Shown: positions 1 through 8,029, counted from the stretch's first letter. The stretch is DNA of 36,599 bases from Actinomycetota bacterium (GCA_009919275.1 RGCG01000013.1:1-36599); one strand, 5' to 3'. A program made the numbers and translations. Notes: a model not told the origin generated them from the letters alone.

Positions 1-714
1 ATCAAGTTCAACGACTGGCTCGAGAACCCCGGTATTTCCGTTGCATTTGCGGTCGTCATCACTGCCTTCTTTGGCGGCTCCTTCTACCTCATAGGCCGCA
101 AGCGGGAACGGATGCGGATCGCCAAGCCCGGTGCGCGTTTCAAGTGGTCGGGCATCTCCCTCGGAGTGACCGCACTCGTCATGCTGTCGGCCATGTTCTA
201 TTTCAAGAATCGCGAATACGGACGCTTCGTGAAGACCCTCGGGTCACAGCCGCGTGACCTCGCCGATTCACTGCCGTCGCGTTTGTGGAGCTATGTGGGG
301 CACGGCATCCTCCCGGTCATCGTTCTCTTCACAATCTCGTATGCCGGCTACAGCCGGTACATGCGCGCTTCGATGCTGGAACAACTGAACGCCGACCATG
401 TGCGTACCGCCCGTGCCAAGGGAATCTCCGAAACACGGGTCATTCTCAGGCATGCCTTCCGTAATGCATTGATTCCGATCGCAACGATCGCGACCCTGAG
501 CTGGGGCGGCCTGATCGCAGGTGCGGTCATCACCGAACGGGTTTTTGCCTGGAACGGAATGGGGGACTTCTTCCTCGACTCGCTGTCCAATCCGACTCCC
601 GACCCAAACCGTCTTCTCGCATTTGTCATGATCACGGCGACGTTCACGATCGTTTTCAACATCGTTGCAGACATCATCTATGCGATCCTCGACCCGCGGA
701 TCAGGGTGAACTGA
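1..714 (+). CDS. Peptide/nickel-type ABC importer permease, DppB-like (5' end missing)
   Basis: The reading frame is open from the first base, so the N-terminus lies outside the window; 237 residues remain. It is an inner-membrane permease of the DppB/OppB type that would form the channel with the next gene. The hallmark EAA loop is visible about two thirds in (ADHVRTARAKGISETRVILR), where the coupling helix docks on the ATPase, followed by the typical hydrophobic segments and the ending DPRIRVN. Odd: residues 12-75 hold two membrane segments joined by a very basic loop (GRKRERMRIAKPGARFKW), which does not fit the compact ~310-residue DppB layout and suggests a longer variant. The stop is followed one base later by the next permease. 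Peptide, nickel, opine or sugar substrates are all possible; the binding protein is not in view. Confidence 0.88.
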   Translation: MKFNDWLENPGISVAFAVVITAFFGGSFYLIGRKRERMRIAKPGARFKWSGISLGVTALVMLSAMFYFKNREYGRFVKTLGSQPRDLADSLPSRLWSYVGHGILPVIVLFTISYAGYSRYMRASMLEQLNADHVRTARAKGISETRVILRHAFRNALIPIATIATLSWGGLIAGAVITERVFAWNGMGDFFLDSLSNPTPDPNRLLAFVMITATFTIVFNIVADIIYAILDPRIRVN

Positions 715-715
715 A

Positions 716-1618
716 ATGGAAACGATTGTCGGATCCCACGAGACCGAGTTCGCGGTCGAGGTTCGCTCCCAGTGGCGAACGGTCGTGCGCAGGTTCGTGC
801 GCCACAAGCTGGCGATGATCAGCCTCGTGACGTTGACCATCATCTTCCTCGCCTCGATTTTCGGAAAGTACATCTGGCGTTTCGACTTCATGGAACGCGA
901 CACGGCAAACCTCTCGCAGCCGCCGTCGTGGACTCACCCGTTCGGTACCGACTCCCTCGGCAAGGACATGCTCGCACTGACGCTGCGGGGTGCCCAGAGG
1001 TCGATTCTCATTGCCCTCATGGTCTCGATTCTGTCGACCACGATCGGTGTCACGCTCGGAGCGATTGCGGGCTATTTCCGGGGTTGGACCGACGCAATCA
1101 TCATGCGCATCACCGATCTGCTTCTCACGATTCCGCTGTTGATCCTTGCGGGATGCATCGCGTGGCAATTCGACGGCGGTGGCTCGTGGTGGTTGCTGTC
1201 GTTGATTCTTGGTGTTCTCAGTTGGCAGGGAACGGCACGCATCGTCCGCGGGGAGTTTCTGTCTTTGCGCGAGAAGGAATTCGTCGAGGCCGCCCGCGCG
1301 ATCGGAGTGTCGGACCGGCGCATCATCTTCCGACACGTGCTCCCGAATGCGCTCGGGCCAATCATCGTGTCGGCAACTCTTTCGATTGCCGGTGCGATCC
1401 TCGTCGAGACTGCATTGTCTTACCTCGGTCTCGGAGTGAAGGCACCCGATTCCTCCCTCGGATTGCTCGTCAGCGACTATCAGGCTGCGTTCCAGACTCG
1501 TCCGTGGTTGTTCTGGTTCCCGGGAATCTTCATCATTCTCATCTGCCTCAGCGTGAACTTCGTCGGTGACGGTCTTCGCGACGCTTTCGATCCCAAGCAG
1601 ACCCGGGTGCGCGCATGA
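716..1618 (+). CDS. Peptide/nickel-type ABC importer permease, DppC-like
   Basis: This 300-residue inner-membrane permease should pair with the DppB-like protein upstream. It has an N-terminal OppC-type cytoplasmic leader (residues 1-35, with RTVVRRFVRHKLAM before the first membrane segment), a PFGTDSLGKDM stretch typical of DppC proteins, and the EAA loop near residues 182-205 (EFVEAARAIGVSDRRIIFRH). The C-terminal signature ALSYLGLG and the ending GDGLRDAFDPK are characteristic of the family. Its ATG lies one base after the previous stop and its end overlaps the next gene by four bases (ATGA), so the four genes form one operon. Length is normal for the family. The family is clear; the transported substrate cannot be read from the permease. 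Confidence 0.95.
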   Translation: METIVGSHETEFAVEVRSQWRTVVRRFVRHKLAMISLVTLTIIFLASIFGKYIWRFDFMERDTANLSQPPSWTHPFGTDSLGKDMLALTLRGAQRSILIALMVSILSTTIGVTLGAIAGYFRGWTDAIIMRITDLLLTIPLLILAGCIAWQFDGGGSWWLLSLILGVLSWQGTARIVRGEFLSLREKEFVEAARAIGVSDRRIIFRHVLPNALGPIIVSATLSIAGAILVETALSYLGLGVKAPDSSLGLLVSDYQAAFQTRPWLFWFPGIFIILICLSVNFVGDGLRDAFDPKQTRVRA

Positions 1619-2631
1619 CCGATGCGCTGCTGCAGGTCCGCGATCTGACGGTCGAGTTTCCGACGGATGACGGTGTCGTGCGCGCCGTGCGCGGTGTGTC
1701 GTTCGACCTGCGACGGGGTGAAGTTCTCGGCATCGTGGGGGAGAGTGGTTGCGGCAAGTCTGTGACGAACCTCGCGATCATGGGTCTTCTCCCGAAGACC
1801 GCGCGGGTCGGCGGCTCGGTGAGAATCGGCGACGACGAGGTGATCGGTCGTTTCCCCGGCGAGATGCGTGAGATCCGGGGAAAGCGCATCGCGATGATCT
1901 TCCAGGACCCGATGACGTCGCTCAACCCCGTGTACACGGTCGGTTGGCAGCTGGTGGAAACCATCCGCGCGCATCGGGAAATGAAGAAAGCCGAAGCTCG
2001 CGCCAAGGCGGTCGACCTCCTGCGTCTCGTTGGCATACCCAACCCGGACGACCGTTTCGACTCGTACCCCCACGAATTCTCGGGCGGAATGCGTCAACGT
2101 GTCGTGATCGCCATGGCCATTGCAAACGATCCCGAGGTTCTGATTGCCGACGAGCCAACGACGGCACTCGATGTGACGGTGCAGGCCCAGATTCTCGACA
2201 CGTTGCAACGAATCCGTAGCGAGACCGGCACGGCCATCGTCTTCATCACCCACGACCTCGGTGTTCTTGCAGGTATGGCCGACCGTCTGTTGGTGATGTA
2301 CGCAGGGCGCGTGGTCGAGTCCGGGAGGATCGAGGAAGTCTTCGACGATCCCCAGATGCCGTACACGATCGGGCTCCTCGGAGCCATTCCCGGCGAGGAC
2401 AGCCACGGTCGTCGCCTGAACCAGATCAAGGGGGCACCTCCCTCGTTGATGCGGATCCCCGAGGGCTGCTTGTTCGCGCCTCGCTGCCCGCTTGCCGTCG
2501 ATGCGTGCGGGTCAAGCGAGCCGGGCGCCGTCGAACCCGAGATCGACCACGGTGTTGCCTGTCATCGGGTGAACGACGTGAAGGCGATGGCCGACAGACG
2601 TTCGATCTTTCTGAACGAGAGGGCGATCTAG
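1615..2631 (+). CDS. Oligopeptide/dipeptide ABC importer ATP-binding protein, DppD-like
   Basis: This is the first of two cytoplasmic ATPases that drive the importer. Walker A is at residues 42-49 (GESGCGKS), the Q-loop at IFQDPM (95-100), the ABC signature at 156-162 (SGGMRQR), and Walker B with its catalytic glutamate at 175-181 (VLIADEP), followed by the D-loop and the switch histidine in FITHDLG. After residue about 275 comes the oligo_HPY extension with conserved cysteines (GCLFAPRCPLAVDACG), found in DppD/OppD proteins and associated with an iron-sulfur cluster in some homologues. The ATG overlaps the upstream stop as ATGA, and the TAG stop abuts the next ATG, so translation is probably coupled. 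Its 338 residues match DppD proteins. Confidence 0.95.
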   Translation: MTDALLQVRDLTVEFPTDDGVVRAVRGVSFDLRRGEVLGIVGESGCGKSVTNLAIMGLLPKTARVGGSVRIGDDEVIGRFPGEMREIRGKRIAMIFQDPMTSLNPVYTVGWQLVETIRAHREMKKAEARAKAVDLLRLVGIPNPDDRFDSYPHEFSGGMRQRVVIAMAIANDPEVLIADEPTTALDVTVQAQILDTLQRIRSETGTAIVFITHDLGVLAGMADRLLVMYAGRVVESGRIEEVFDDPQMPYTIGLLGAIPGEDSHGRRLNQIKGAPPSLMRIPEGCLFAPRCPLAVDACGSSEPGAVEPEIDHGVACHRVNDVKAMADRRSIFLNERAI

Positions 2632-3609
2632 ATGGCCTTGCTCGAAGTTCGGAACCTGGTGAAGGAGTTCCCGGTTCGCTCGGCGGGAGTCGTGCGCCGT
2701 GTGATCGGAAAGGTGCAGGCAGTTTCCGATGTGTCGTTCGATCTTTCCGCAGGGGAGACCTTGGGTCTCGTCGGTGAGAGTGGTTGCGGCAAGTCCACGA
2801 CGGGGCGCAGCGTTCTGCAGCTCATCAAAGCGACATCAGGTTCGGTGACGTTCGATGGTCGCGAACTCACCGATCTCTCGGCTCGCGAAATGCGCCCTTT
2901 GCGGCGCGAGATGCAGATCGTGTTCCAGGACCCTTATGCGTCGTTGAACCCGCGCATGCAGGTCAGTCAGACCATCGCCGAGCCGTTACGAACACACGGT
3001 CTTGCCCCGGGACGAGAATCCGAGCGCGTTGCGGAACTTCTCGCCATGGTCGGCCTCAACCCCGAACACGGAAACCGTTATCCGCACGAGTTCTCGGGTG
3101 GCCAGCGTCAACGGATTGGTATCGCACGAGCGCTCGCTGTCGAACCCAAGTTGCTGGTGCTCGACGAACCCGTATCGGCCCTCGACGTCAGCGTTCAGGC
3201 CGGCATCATCAACCTGTTGCAGGACCTGCAGCGTCAACTCGGCCTGGCGTATTTGTTCATTGCGCACGATCTCTCGGTCGTTCGACACATCGCAGACCGC
3301 GTGGCCGTCATGTACCTCGGAAAGATCGTCGAGATTGGGCCCGTCGAACAGATCTACGACAGACCGAGTCACCCGTACACCAAGGCGCTCCTGTCCGCGG
3401 TACCCGTTGCCGACCCCCACAAGGAGAAAGTGCGGACCCGTATTACCCTCGAAGGTGACGTACCGTCACCCGTCAACCCACCCAGTGGGTGCCGGTTTCG
3501 GACCCGTTGTTGGAAGGCCTCCGACTTGTGTGCCGCAGAGACCCCCCGGTTGCAGGCAGACGCCTCCGGCCGGTCAGTCGCCTGTCATTTTCCGGAGGCA
3601 GCGGACTAG
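2632..3609 (+). CDS. Oligopeptide/dipeptide ABC importer ATP-binding protein, DppF-like
   Basis: The second ATPase of the importer has 325 residues. Walker A is GESGCGKS (about residues 48-55), the Q-loop [13 protein letters not shown] is typical of DppF/OppF, the signature is SGGQRQR, Walker B is [12 protein letters not shown], and the switch histidine is in FIAHDLS. The C-terminal oligo_HPY tail carries cysteines in [15 protein letters not shown]. It starts directly after the stop of the DppD-like gene with no spacer. It is probably the last gene of the operon. Its TAG stop forms the first three bases of a TAGAGT box that looks like the promoter of secG, so one operon ends exactly where the next unit appears to start. 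Confidence 0.95.
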   Translation: MALLEVRNLVKEFPVRSAGVVRRVIGKVQAVSDVSFDLSAGETLGLVGESGCGKSTTGRSVLQLIKATSGSVTFDGRELTDLSAREMRPLRREMQIVFQDPYASLNPRMQVSQTIAEPLRTHGLAPGRESERVAELLAMVGLNPEHGNRYPHEFSGGQRQRIGIARALAVEPKLLVLDEPVSALDVSVQAGIINLLQDLQRQLGLAYLFIAHDLSVVRHIADRVAVMYLGKIVEIGPVEQIYDRPSHPYTKALLSAVPVADPHKEKVRTRITLEGDVPSPVNPPSGCRFRTRCWKASDLCAAETPRLQADASGRSVACHFPEAAD

Positions 3610-3612
3610 AGT
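3607..3612 (+). promoter_or_regulatory. -10 box of secG (TAGAGT), built on the dppF-like stop codon
   Basis: TAGAGT lies 8 bases before the GTG of secG and fits the TANNNT pattern seen at most first genes in this window. Its TAG is also the stop codon of the upstream gene. No good -35 is visible. The inference rests on recurrence of the pattern. Confidence 0.5.
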
Positions 3613-3620
3613 TCAACGCC

Positions 3621-3860
3621 GTGCGTGACCTCATCACCATCGTCGCTGTGATCATCAACGTGGCATCAATGTTCGCCATGATTGTCGGCATCTTGCTGCA
3701 CAGTGGTCGCGGAGGAGGCCTGTCCGACATGTTCGGCGGGGGTGGCGGAGCAGCCTTGGGTTCGGCGGCAGCCGAACGAAACCTGAACCGCATCACCACC
3801 GTTTTTGCGCTCACGTGGTTCCTCACGGTGATTGCGCTCGCCATGCTCTTGGCCGAATAG
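3621..3860 (+). CDS. secG: Preprotein translocase subunit SecG
   Basis: This 79-residue protein is an accessory subunit of the SecYEG protein-export channel. It shows the expected layout: a first membrane helix (about residues 4-26, ending MIVGILLHSGRGGGLSD), a conserved glycine-rich cytoplasmic loop (MFGGGGGAALGSAAAERNLNRIT) and a second membrane helix (about 54-76). GTG at 3621 is chosen because the family begins within a few residues of the first helix; starting at an upstream ATG (3489) would add 44 residues of unrelated sequence overlapping the ABC ATPase. There is no Shine-Dalgarno; a TAGAGT box 8 bases before the GTG suggests a very short or absent leader. It is followed by a tRNA gene. 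Confidence 0.93.
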   Translation: MRDLITIVAVIINVASMFAMIVGILLHSGRGGGLSDMFGGGGGAALGSAAAERNLNRITTVFALTWFLTVIALAMLLAE

Positions 3861-3876
3861 ACGCAGGACACCGCGG

Positions 3877-3905
3877 TTGGCGGTCGTTCCACCCGGAGTT
3901 AGGCT
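3877..3905 (+). promoter_or_regulatory. Probable promoter of the tRNA-Leu gene
   Basis: TTGGCG (3877-3882) and TAGGCT (3900-3905) are separated by exactly 17 bases and resemble -35 and -10 elements. Transcription would begin near 3912, about five bases before the mature tRNA. The -35 overlaps a small 5-bp hairpin (3870-3884) that could end secG. Confidence 0.55.
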
Positions 3906-3916
3906 TCGCACACCAC

Positions 3917-4003
3917 GTCGAAGTGGCGAAATAGGCAGACGCACCAGCTTGAGGGGCTGGCGCCCGCAAGGGCGTGGGGGTTCAAGTCCCCCCTTCGACA
4001 CCA
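3917..4003 (+). tRNA. tRNA-Leu (anticodon GAG)
   Basis: The full cloverleaf can be folded by eye. The acceptor stem GTCGAAG (3917-3923) pairs with CTTCGAC (3993-3999), the discriminator is A4000, and the CCA end is encoded (4001-4003). The anticodon stem CCAGC (3944-3948)/GCTGG (3956-3960) encloses the loop TTGAGGG with anticodon GAG at 3951-3953. A long variable arm (CGCCC-GCAA-GGGCG, 3961-3974) marks a class II tRNA, consistent with leucine. The T arm is GGGGG-TTCAAGT-CCCCC. It reads CUC and CUU codons. It sits between secG and the AIM24 gene. Confidence 0.97.
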
Positions 4004-4010
4004 TTGCTCG

Positions 4011-4016
4011 TAGAGT
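4011..4016 (+). promoter_or_regulatory. -10 box of the AIM24 gene (TAGAGT), leaderless spacing
   Basis: TAGAGT lies exactly 6 bases before the ATG at 4023 and no ribosome binding site fits in the space. Transcription would start at or next to the A of the start codon. It lies 7 bases after the tRNA CCA end. Confidence 0.55.
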
Positions 4017-4022
4017 GAGCCC

Positions 4023-4745
4023 ATGCAGGTCACTGTCCGTCAAAACCCGTCATTCTCCGTTGCGCGCATCCAGTTGGCCGGAGGTGAAGCGGTGCAGGTC
4101 GAGTCCGGCGCGATGATGGCCATGTCGAGCGGCGTCAATCTCGCGGCCAAGGCCGAGGGTGGCGTGATGAAGTCGTTGAAGCGTGCGGCGCTCGGTGGTG
4201 AAAGTCTCTTCGTCTCCACTTACACGGCACCCGAATCGGGTGGGTTCGTCGATGTGGCCGCCCGCCTGCCGGGTGACATGACGGTGCAAACGATTGCCAG
4301 CGCGATGCCCCTTTTCATTTCGCGGGGGAGTTGGTTGGCAAACGAGAAGTCGGTCACCCTCGACACCCAATGGGGCGGGTTCAAGAACATGTTCGGATCG
4401 GAAGGCGGTTTTATCCTCCGCGCCGAGGGCAACGGGCTGATTGTCTTTGCCTGTTACGGCGGACTTGAGGAGTGGAATCTCGCTGCGGGCGAGAACATCA
4501 CCGTTGATTCGGGCCACATGGTCGCCTACGAATCTTCCGTGACGATGAGCATCCGCAAGGCGACGGGCGGAATCGTCCAGATGTTCAAGAGCGGCGAAGG
4601 TTTGGTGCTCGACTTCCAGGGTCCCGGCAAGGTTTGGACACAGACGCGCAACCCGCAAGAGTTGATCGGGTGGATTTCGTCGGTGCTCCCCGGTGCTCAG
4701 CCGGGCGGTAGCGGTGTCATCGGTGGTTTGCTGGGCCGCAACTGA
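4023..4745 (+). CDS. AIM24 family protein (TIGR00266-type)
   Basis: This 240-residue soluble protein belongs to the AIM24/DUF124 family, whose members fold as a trimeric beta-sandwich of uncertain function. Visible hallmarks are the opening beta-strand region with VQVESGAMMAMSSGV, the central GGVMKSLKRAALGGESLF stretch that is nearly invariant in the family, SRGSWLANEKSVTLDTQW, and VDSGHMVAYESSVTM. The ending is glycine-rich (PGGSGVIGGLLGRN), also common. Length is typical. It stands alone, with a leaderless-type TAGAGT box before its ATG, and converges on the SCO6745-type gene with only 15 bases between the stops. The family assignment is strong; a role is not assignable. Confidence 0.92.
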   Translation: MQVTVRQNPSFSVARIQLAGGEAVQVESGAMMAMSSGVNLAAKAEGGVMKSLKRAALGGESLFVSTYTAPESGGFVDVAARLPGDMTVQTIASAMPLFISRGSWLANEKSVTLDTQWGGFKNMFGSEGGFILRAEGNGLIVFACYGGLEEWNLAAGENITVDSGHMVAYESSVTMSIRKATGGIVQMFKSGEGLVLDFQGPGKVWTQTRNPQELIGWISSVLPGAQPGGSGVIGGLLGRN

Positions 4746-4760
4746 CGCGTCGCCGACCAA

Positions 4761-5630
4761 TCACTCGTCGCGCCAGAGCGCCTCGCGCATCTTCCACGCA
4801 CCGATGACGTCGGCATCCATGATGAGTGTGATCCACGGCCGCAAGGTTTCGCGAAGATCGATGACGCGGTTGACGCCGACGGAATGTATGGCGCCATCCG
4901 CGTGAGAGTCGGTGGCGGCCTCGATGGCGCGCTTCGTCCCTTGTCCTTCGGGCGTCAGCGACATCGATCCTCCCATGCGGGCGAGAAGATTGCGTCGCTC
5001 GAGCCTCGTCTTTGCCAATTCCCAAGCGGTGTCGTCCCAACCCGATACGCGCTTGAGGAGATCTTCGGGCATTGCGCCGTCGGCCGCGTGCAGGAGGTGA
5101 CACTCGACGGGGTCGACGCCGTGAGCGGCAGTCGCGCGCCAGTGGGCATCACCACGATGTTCGCGCAGGACGGTGAAAGAGTGCCAAAGGGCGAGTACGG
5201 GATCGTCGGGGTACCCCTGATCGAATGCAGCGGCTCCAATGGGGCTGCCGGCAAAGTCGAGACCCTCGGCCAGCTCACGTGCCGTGCGGACTAATTCGGC
5301 GATCAGGGGCGACGAGTCGACTCCCGGAAGGATTCTCCTGAGACAGGCTCCGGCGGCCTCTTGTCGCGCAGTGCAAATGTCACGTGGGTCGGCGATGTGC
5401 CAGATCGCGGGAACGGATGCGGCGACGTAGGTCGGATTGAAACCAAACAGGACAGCCGCAGCCGTCGTTGCCCCGATGGGACCCATCGCGGCGAGTCGAT
5501 TCGCAAAGTACTGGTGGGGCGGTGTGGTCAGGCCGAGGGACTCGTAGGCCGCCGTGGCTTCGGGCGATCGGTATGCGACTTGGTGGTAAGGCTCGACAAC
5601 CCGCCACAATTCCCGACTCACGTTGCTCAT
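4761..5630 (-). CDS. SCO6745 family protein (HTH_67-type)
   Basis: This 289-residue protein resembles the actinobacterial SCO6745 family. Indicators are the start ELWRVVEPYHQVAYRSPE, the AAMGPIGATTAAAVLFGFNP stretch, the central DPVLALWHSFTVLREHRGDAHW segment typical of the family, and a C-terminal winged-helix-like region (WDDTAWELAKTRLERRNLL... LTPEGQGTKRAIEAATD) resembling MarR-type modules. Function is unknown; DNA binding is possible but not shown, and homologues often sit beside metabolic genes without a clear regulatory role. The ATG at 5630 follows the stop of thrH by six bases, so the two are co-transcribed. No signal peptide or membrane helix is visible. Confidence 0.85.
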   Translation of the reverse strand: MSNVSRELWRVVEPYHQVAYRSPEATAAYESLGLTTPPHQYFANRLAAMGPIGATTAAAVLFGFNPTYVAASVPAIWHIADPRDICTARQEAAGACLRRILPGVDSSPLIAELVRTARELAEGLDFAGSPIGAAAFDQGYPDDPVLALWHSFTVLREHRGDAHWRATAAHGVDPVECHLLHAADGAMPEDLLKRVSGWDDTAWELAKTRLERRNLLARMGGSMSLTPEGQGTKRAIEAATDSHADGAIHSVGVNRVIDLRETLRPWITLIMDADVIGAWKMREALWRDE

Positions 5631-5636
5631 GTGGGG

Positions 5637-6257
5637 TCACAACACCGCACGAATGTGGCTGAGCAAGTCGTCGTAACTGTCGAGAGCGGGAAACTGTGGA
5701 AACTCCCGTCTGACGTTGTCGGGGGCGTGAAAGAGGAATCCGTGCTGCGCAGCACTCAGCATTGCGGTGTCGTTGTACGAGTCGCCGGCGGCTATGACCC
5801 TGTAGTTGAGCGCTTGAAACGCCTCGACGGCTCGCCGTTTTTGGTCGTCAAGGCGCAGTTCGTAGTCGACGATGCGATCGTTGTCGACGACAAGTCGGTG
5901 GCATACCAACGTGGGCATGCCCAGATGTTTCATCAGCGGTCGACCGAACTGTTCGAACGTATCGGAGAGAATCACCACCTGTGTGAGTGACCGCAACTCG
6001 TCGAGAAAGGCACGTGCACCCTGTAGCGGGGTGAGGGACGCGATGACGTTCTCGATCGCAGACATGGTGAGTCCGTTTTCTTCGAGTATTGCCAGGCGAC
6101 CTTGCATGAGTTTGTCGTAGTCCGGTTCGTCACGGGTGGTCCTTCGAAGAGATGTGATACCGGTTGTCTCGGCCACGGCGATCCAGATTTCGGGAACGAG
6201 AACTCCTTCGAGGTCGAGAGTGACGATCGTTTGAGTCGCAGTTTGGGCGAGTGCCAT
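5637..6257 (-). CDS. thrH: Phosphoserine phosphatase / homoserine phosphotransferase ThrH
   Basis: This 206-residue cytoplasmic HAD-superfamily enzyme matches ThrH of Pseudomonas closely in length and sequence. ThrH hydrolyses phosphoserine and can transfer the phosphate to homoserine. Motif I is LDLEGVLVPEIW (nucleophile D15, with E17 in place of the usual second Asp, as in ThrH), motif II is VILSDTFEQF, and motif III/IV is AAGDSYNDTAML; the ThrH-specific FHAPDNVRREFPQFPA is present near the end. ATG at 6257 gives the family length; a second ATG at 6272 would add five residues, and longer upstream frames are antisense to pyruvate kinase. It is the first gene of a pair with the SCO6745-type gene and is divergent from pyk. 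Confidence 0.92.
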   Translation of the reverse strand: MALAQTATQTIVTLDLEGVLVPEIWIAVAETTGITSLRRTTRDEPDYDKLMQGRLAILEENGLTMSAIENVIASLTPLQGARAFLDELRSLTQVVILSDTFEQFGRPLMKHLGMPTLVCHRLVVDNDRIVDYELRLDDQKRRAVEAFQALNYRVIAAGDSYNDTAMLSAAQHGFLFHAPDNVRREFPQFPALDSYDDLLSHIRAVL

Positions 6258-6261
6258 ACCG

Positions 6262-6267
6262 TATTCT
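6262..6267 (+). promoter_or_regulatory. Candidate -10 box of pyk (TATTCT)
   Basis: TATTCT on the plus strand lies 44 bases before the pyk ATG. Unlike most promoters here it leaves a leader, which carries GGAG (6301-6304) at a suitable distance from the ATG at 6312. No clear -35 is seen. Confidence 0.35.
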
Positions 6268-6311
6268 CGCATTGGACGTCGCAACCTGAGAAAAGGGTTT
6301 GGAGAAACGAG

Positions 6312-7670
6312 ATGGACCGCAGGACCAAGATTGTCGCCACCCTGGGGCCCGCTTCGGCATCCGATGAGGGCGTTCGTCGGCTGGTCGAGGCGGGAGCGTC
6401 GGTTTTTCGTCTGAACTGCTCGCATTTGACCACTGAGGGCTTGCGTTCGTCGATTCAGCTCGTGCGGCGGGCCGCGCCTGACGCAGGGATTCTCGTCGAT
6501 GTTCAGGGTCCGAAGATGCGTTACGTCGGGGTCGATCAGGAACTCGCCGACGGCGCCGAAGTTGAGTTTTCGTTTCGCGAACTTGGCCTCGAAGATCTGG
6601 TGGGTAGCACGACCGAACTCTCCGTTCAACCCGGCCAACGTTTGCTGCTCCACGACGGGCGCATTACCTCGCACGTGCTTGCGGTTGGGGCCGACACTTT
6701 GCGCGTTCGCATCGTGGATGGTGGTTCATTGAAACGTGGCAAGGGTGTGAACCTTCCCGACACGAAGATTTCCGGCGATCTGCTGTCCGTTAAGGACCGG
6801 GCCGACATCGCGGTGGCGAGGGAAGAGAGCGTCGAAGTCGTCGCGGTGTCGTTCGTTCAGTCGGCGAACGACGTGACGCAGGTACGCGCTCTCTTGGGGC
6901 CCAGAGGGCTTGTCATCGCAAAGATCGAGCGGCCACAGGCGCTCGATGATCTCGACGGAATTCTCGAGGCGGGCGACGGAGTGATGGCCGCACGTGGCGA
7001 CCTTGGCGTCGAAATTCCCTATGAGGACGTTCCCCCGGTCCAGCGTCGGTTGGCCCGGCGCGCCATTCAATTGGGCAAGATCGCCATCTGTGCGACTGAA
7101 ATGCTCGAGTCGATGATTTCGTCGAGCCGCCCGACTCGCGCCGAAGTCGCCGACGTTTCGGCCGCTGTTCGGGACGGGTTCGATGCCGTGATGCTCTCGG
7201 GCGAGACGGCCGTCGGGGATGATCCTGTGGGTGCGGTGCGTGCGATGGCGCGGATCTGCCGAGGGGCCGAGGCGGATGTCTCGCTGCCGAATCTCTTCGC
7301 CGATGCGAATCCGGCGACTGCCGCGGTCACGGCCGCCGCCAGTGCTCTCGCGAAACGCATCGACGCCGACGCGATCCTGGCCCTCACCTACACGGGTTAC
7401 AGCGCGCGTTTGCTGGCCGCTTGCCGTCCGAGCGCTCCGATACTCGCGGTGACGCCGGATGTCGGTACGGCTCGAACGTTGTTGCTCTTGCGAGGTGTGG
7501 TTCCCCTCGTAGTCGAGCGGCCCGGTCGAATCGAGGATGCCATTCCGCTGGCCCTCGAGGCTGTGCGTCGGCGCGGCTATCTGTCCTCGGGGGACCATGT
7601 CGTGGTGTGCGCGTCACGCATGAGCCCTCGGTCCGATGCCGACACGTTGTGGCTTCACGCCGAACCCTAG
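6312..7670 (+). CDS. pyk: Pyruvate kinase
   Basis: This 452-residue enzyme should convert phosphoenolpyruvate and ADP to pyruvate and ATP in the cytoplasm. Landmarks are the N-terminal RRTKIVATLGPAS, the substrate arginine in FRLNCSH (R33, N35, S37), GPKMR (67-70), IAKIE with the catalytic lysine near 204, ARGDLGVEIP (227-236) with metal-binding residues, and the signature ATEMLESMISSSRPTRAEV followed by DAVMLSGETA. A C-terminal alpha/beta domain follows (about 330-452). It is slightly short and several usually constant positions differ (RLNCSHL instead of RLNFSHG, GPKMRYVG instead of GPKIRTG), so it is a divergent member. ATG at 6312 has GGAG eight bases upstream; longer upstream frames are antisense to thrH. 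Confidence 0.95.
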   Translation: MDRRTKIVATLGPASASDEGVRRLVEAGASVFRLNCSHLTTEGLRSSIQLVRRAAPDAGILVDVQGPKMRYVGVDQELADGAEVEFSFRELGLEDLVGSTTELSVQPGQRLLLHDGRITSHVLAVGADTLRVRIVDGGSLKRGKGVNLPDTKISGDLLSVKDRADIAVAREESVEVVAVSFVQSANDVTQVRALLGPRGLVIAKIERPQALDDLDGILEAGDGVMAARGDLGVEIPYEDVPPVQRRLARRAIQLGKIAICATEMLESMISSSRPTRAEVADVSAAVRDGFDAVMLSGETAVGDDPVGAVRAMARICRGAEADVSLPNLFADANPATAAVTAAASALAKRIDADAILALTYTGYSARLLAACRPSAPILAVTPDVGTARTLLLLRGVVPLVVERPGRIEDAIPLALEAVRRRGYLSSGDHVVVCASRMSPRSDADTLWLHAEP

Positions 7671-7674
7671 GGTT
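7663..7674. repeat. 12-bp perfect palindrome spanning two convergent stop codons
   Basis: AACCCTAGGGTT reads the same on both strands. It contains the TAG stop of pyk (7668-7670) and the first two bases of the cupin gene's stop (TAA on the minus strand, 7673-7675). It is too short, and lacks a loop, to be a conventional terminator. Confidence 0.6.
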
Positions 7675-8023
7675 ACACCCAATCGGTTCCGAAGTTTCCG
7701 TTCACTGCGACGATCAACAGTTTGGCGCCCTCTGGACCTGCCCATTCCGGGCCATAGGCGTGCCCCTTGGCGACAAAGCGGACGTCTCCCGGCCGGAACA
7801 CGCCTTCGCCCTCGATGTGGAACTCGCCATCTTTGATGATGTACAGGGTGTCCGAGGCGTGGACATGTCGACCCAACCATGTGTTTGGCGGAAAGGTGTT
7901 TTCGAGCACGGTCGGGGTTCGACTGATGATGCGCACGTGCACCTCGCCCTTGATGTTCGGATTGGTGGCGATCATCGGTTCGATGTCGCTTGGATGGGCG
8001 CGCCAGACGGGCTCTTCGGACAT
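7673..8023 (-). CDS. Cupin domain protein
   Basis: This 116-residue protein folds as a single cupin barrel. Cupin motif 1 is visible as HVHASDTLYIIKDGEFHIEG (histidines at the first and third positions; the usual glutamate appears replaced) and motif 2 as PGDVRFVAKGHAYGPEW with its histidine, so metal binding is plausible. The opening IKGEVHVRIISRTPTVLENT resembles small cupins that bind or convert organic acids or polyketide-like compounds. The substrate is not assignable. ATG at 8023 is preferred over an in-frame TTG two codons upstream because it lies exactly six bases after a TAACGT box. It converges on pyk with two bases between stops and is a single-gene unit. Confidence 0.82.
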   Translation of the reverse strand: MSEEPVWRAHPSDIEPMIATNPNIKGEVHVRIISRTPTVLENTFPPNTWLGRHVHASDTLYIIKDGEFHIEGEGVFRPGDVRFVAKGHAYGPEWAGPEGAKLLIVAVNGNFGTDWV

Positions 8024-8029
8024 GACCAA

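Noticed and set aside
5637-6674. Longer (345-residue) version of ThrH
   Set aside because: The extra N-terminal part is antisense to pyruvate kinase, and the ATG at 6257 gives exactly the normal ThrH length.
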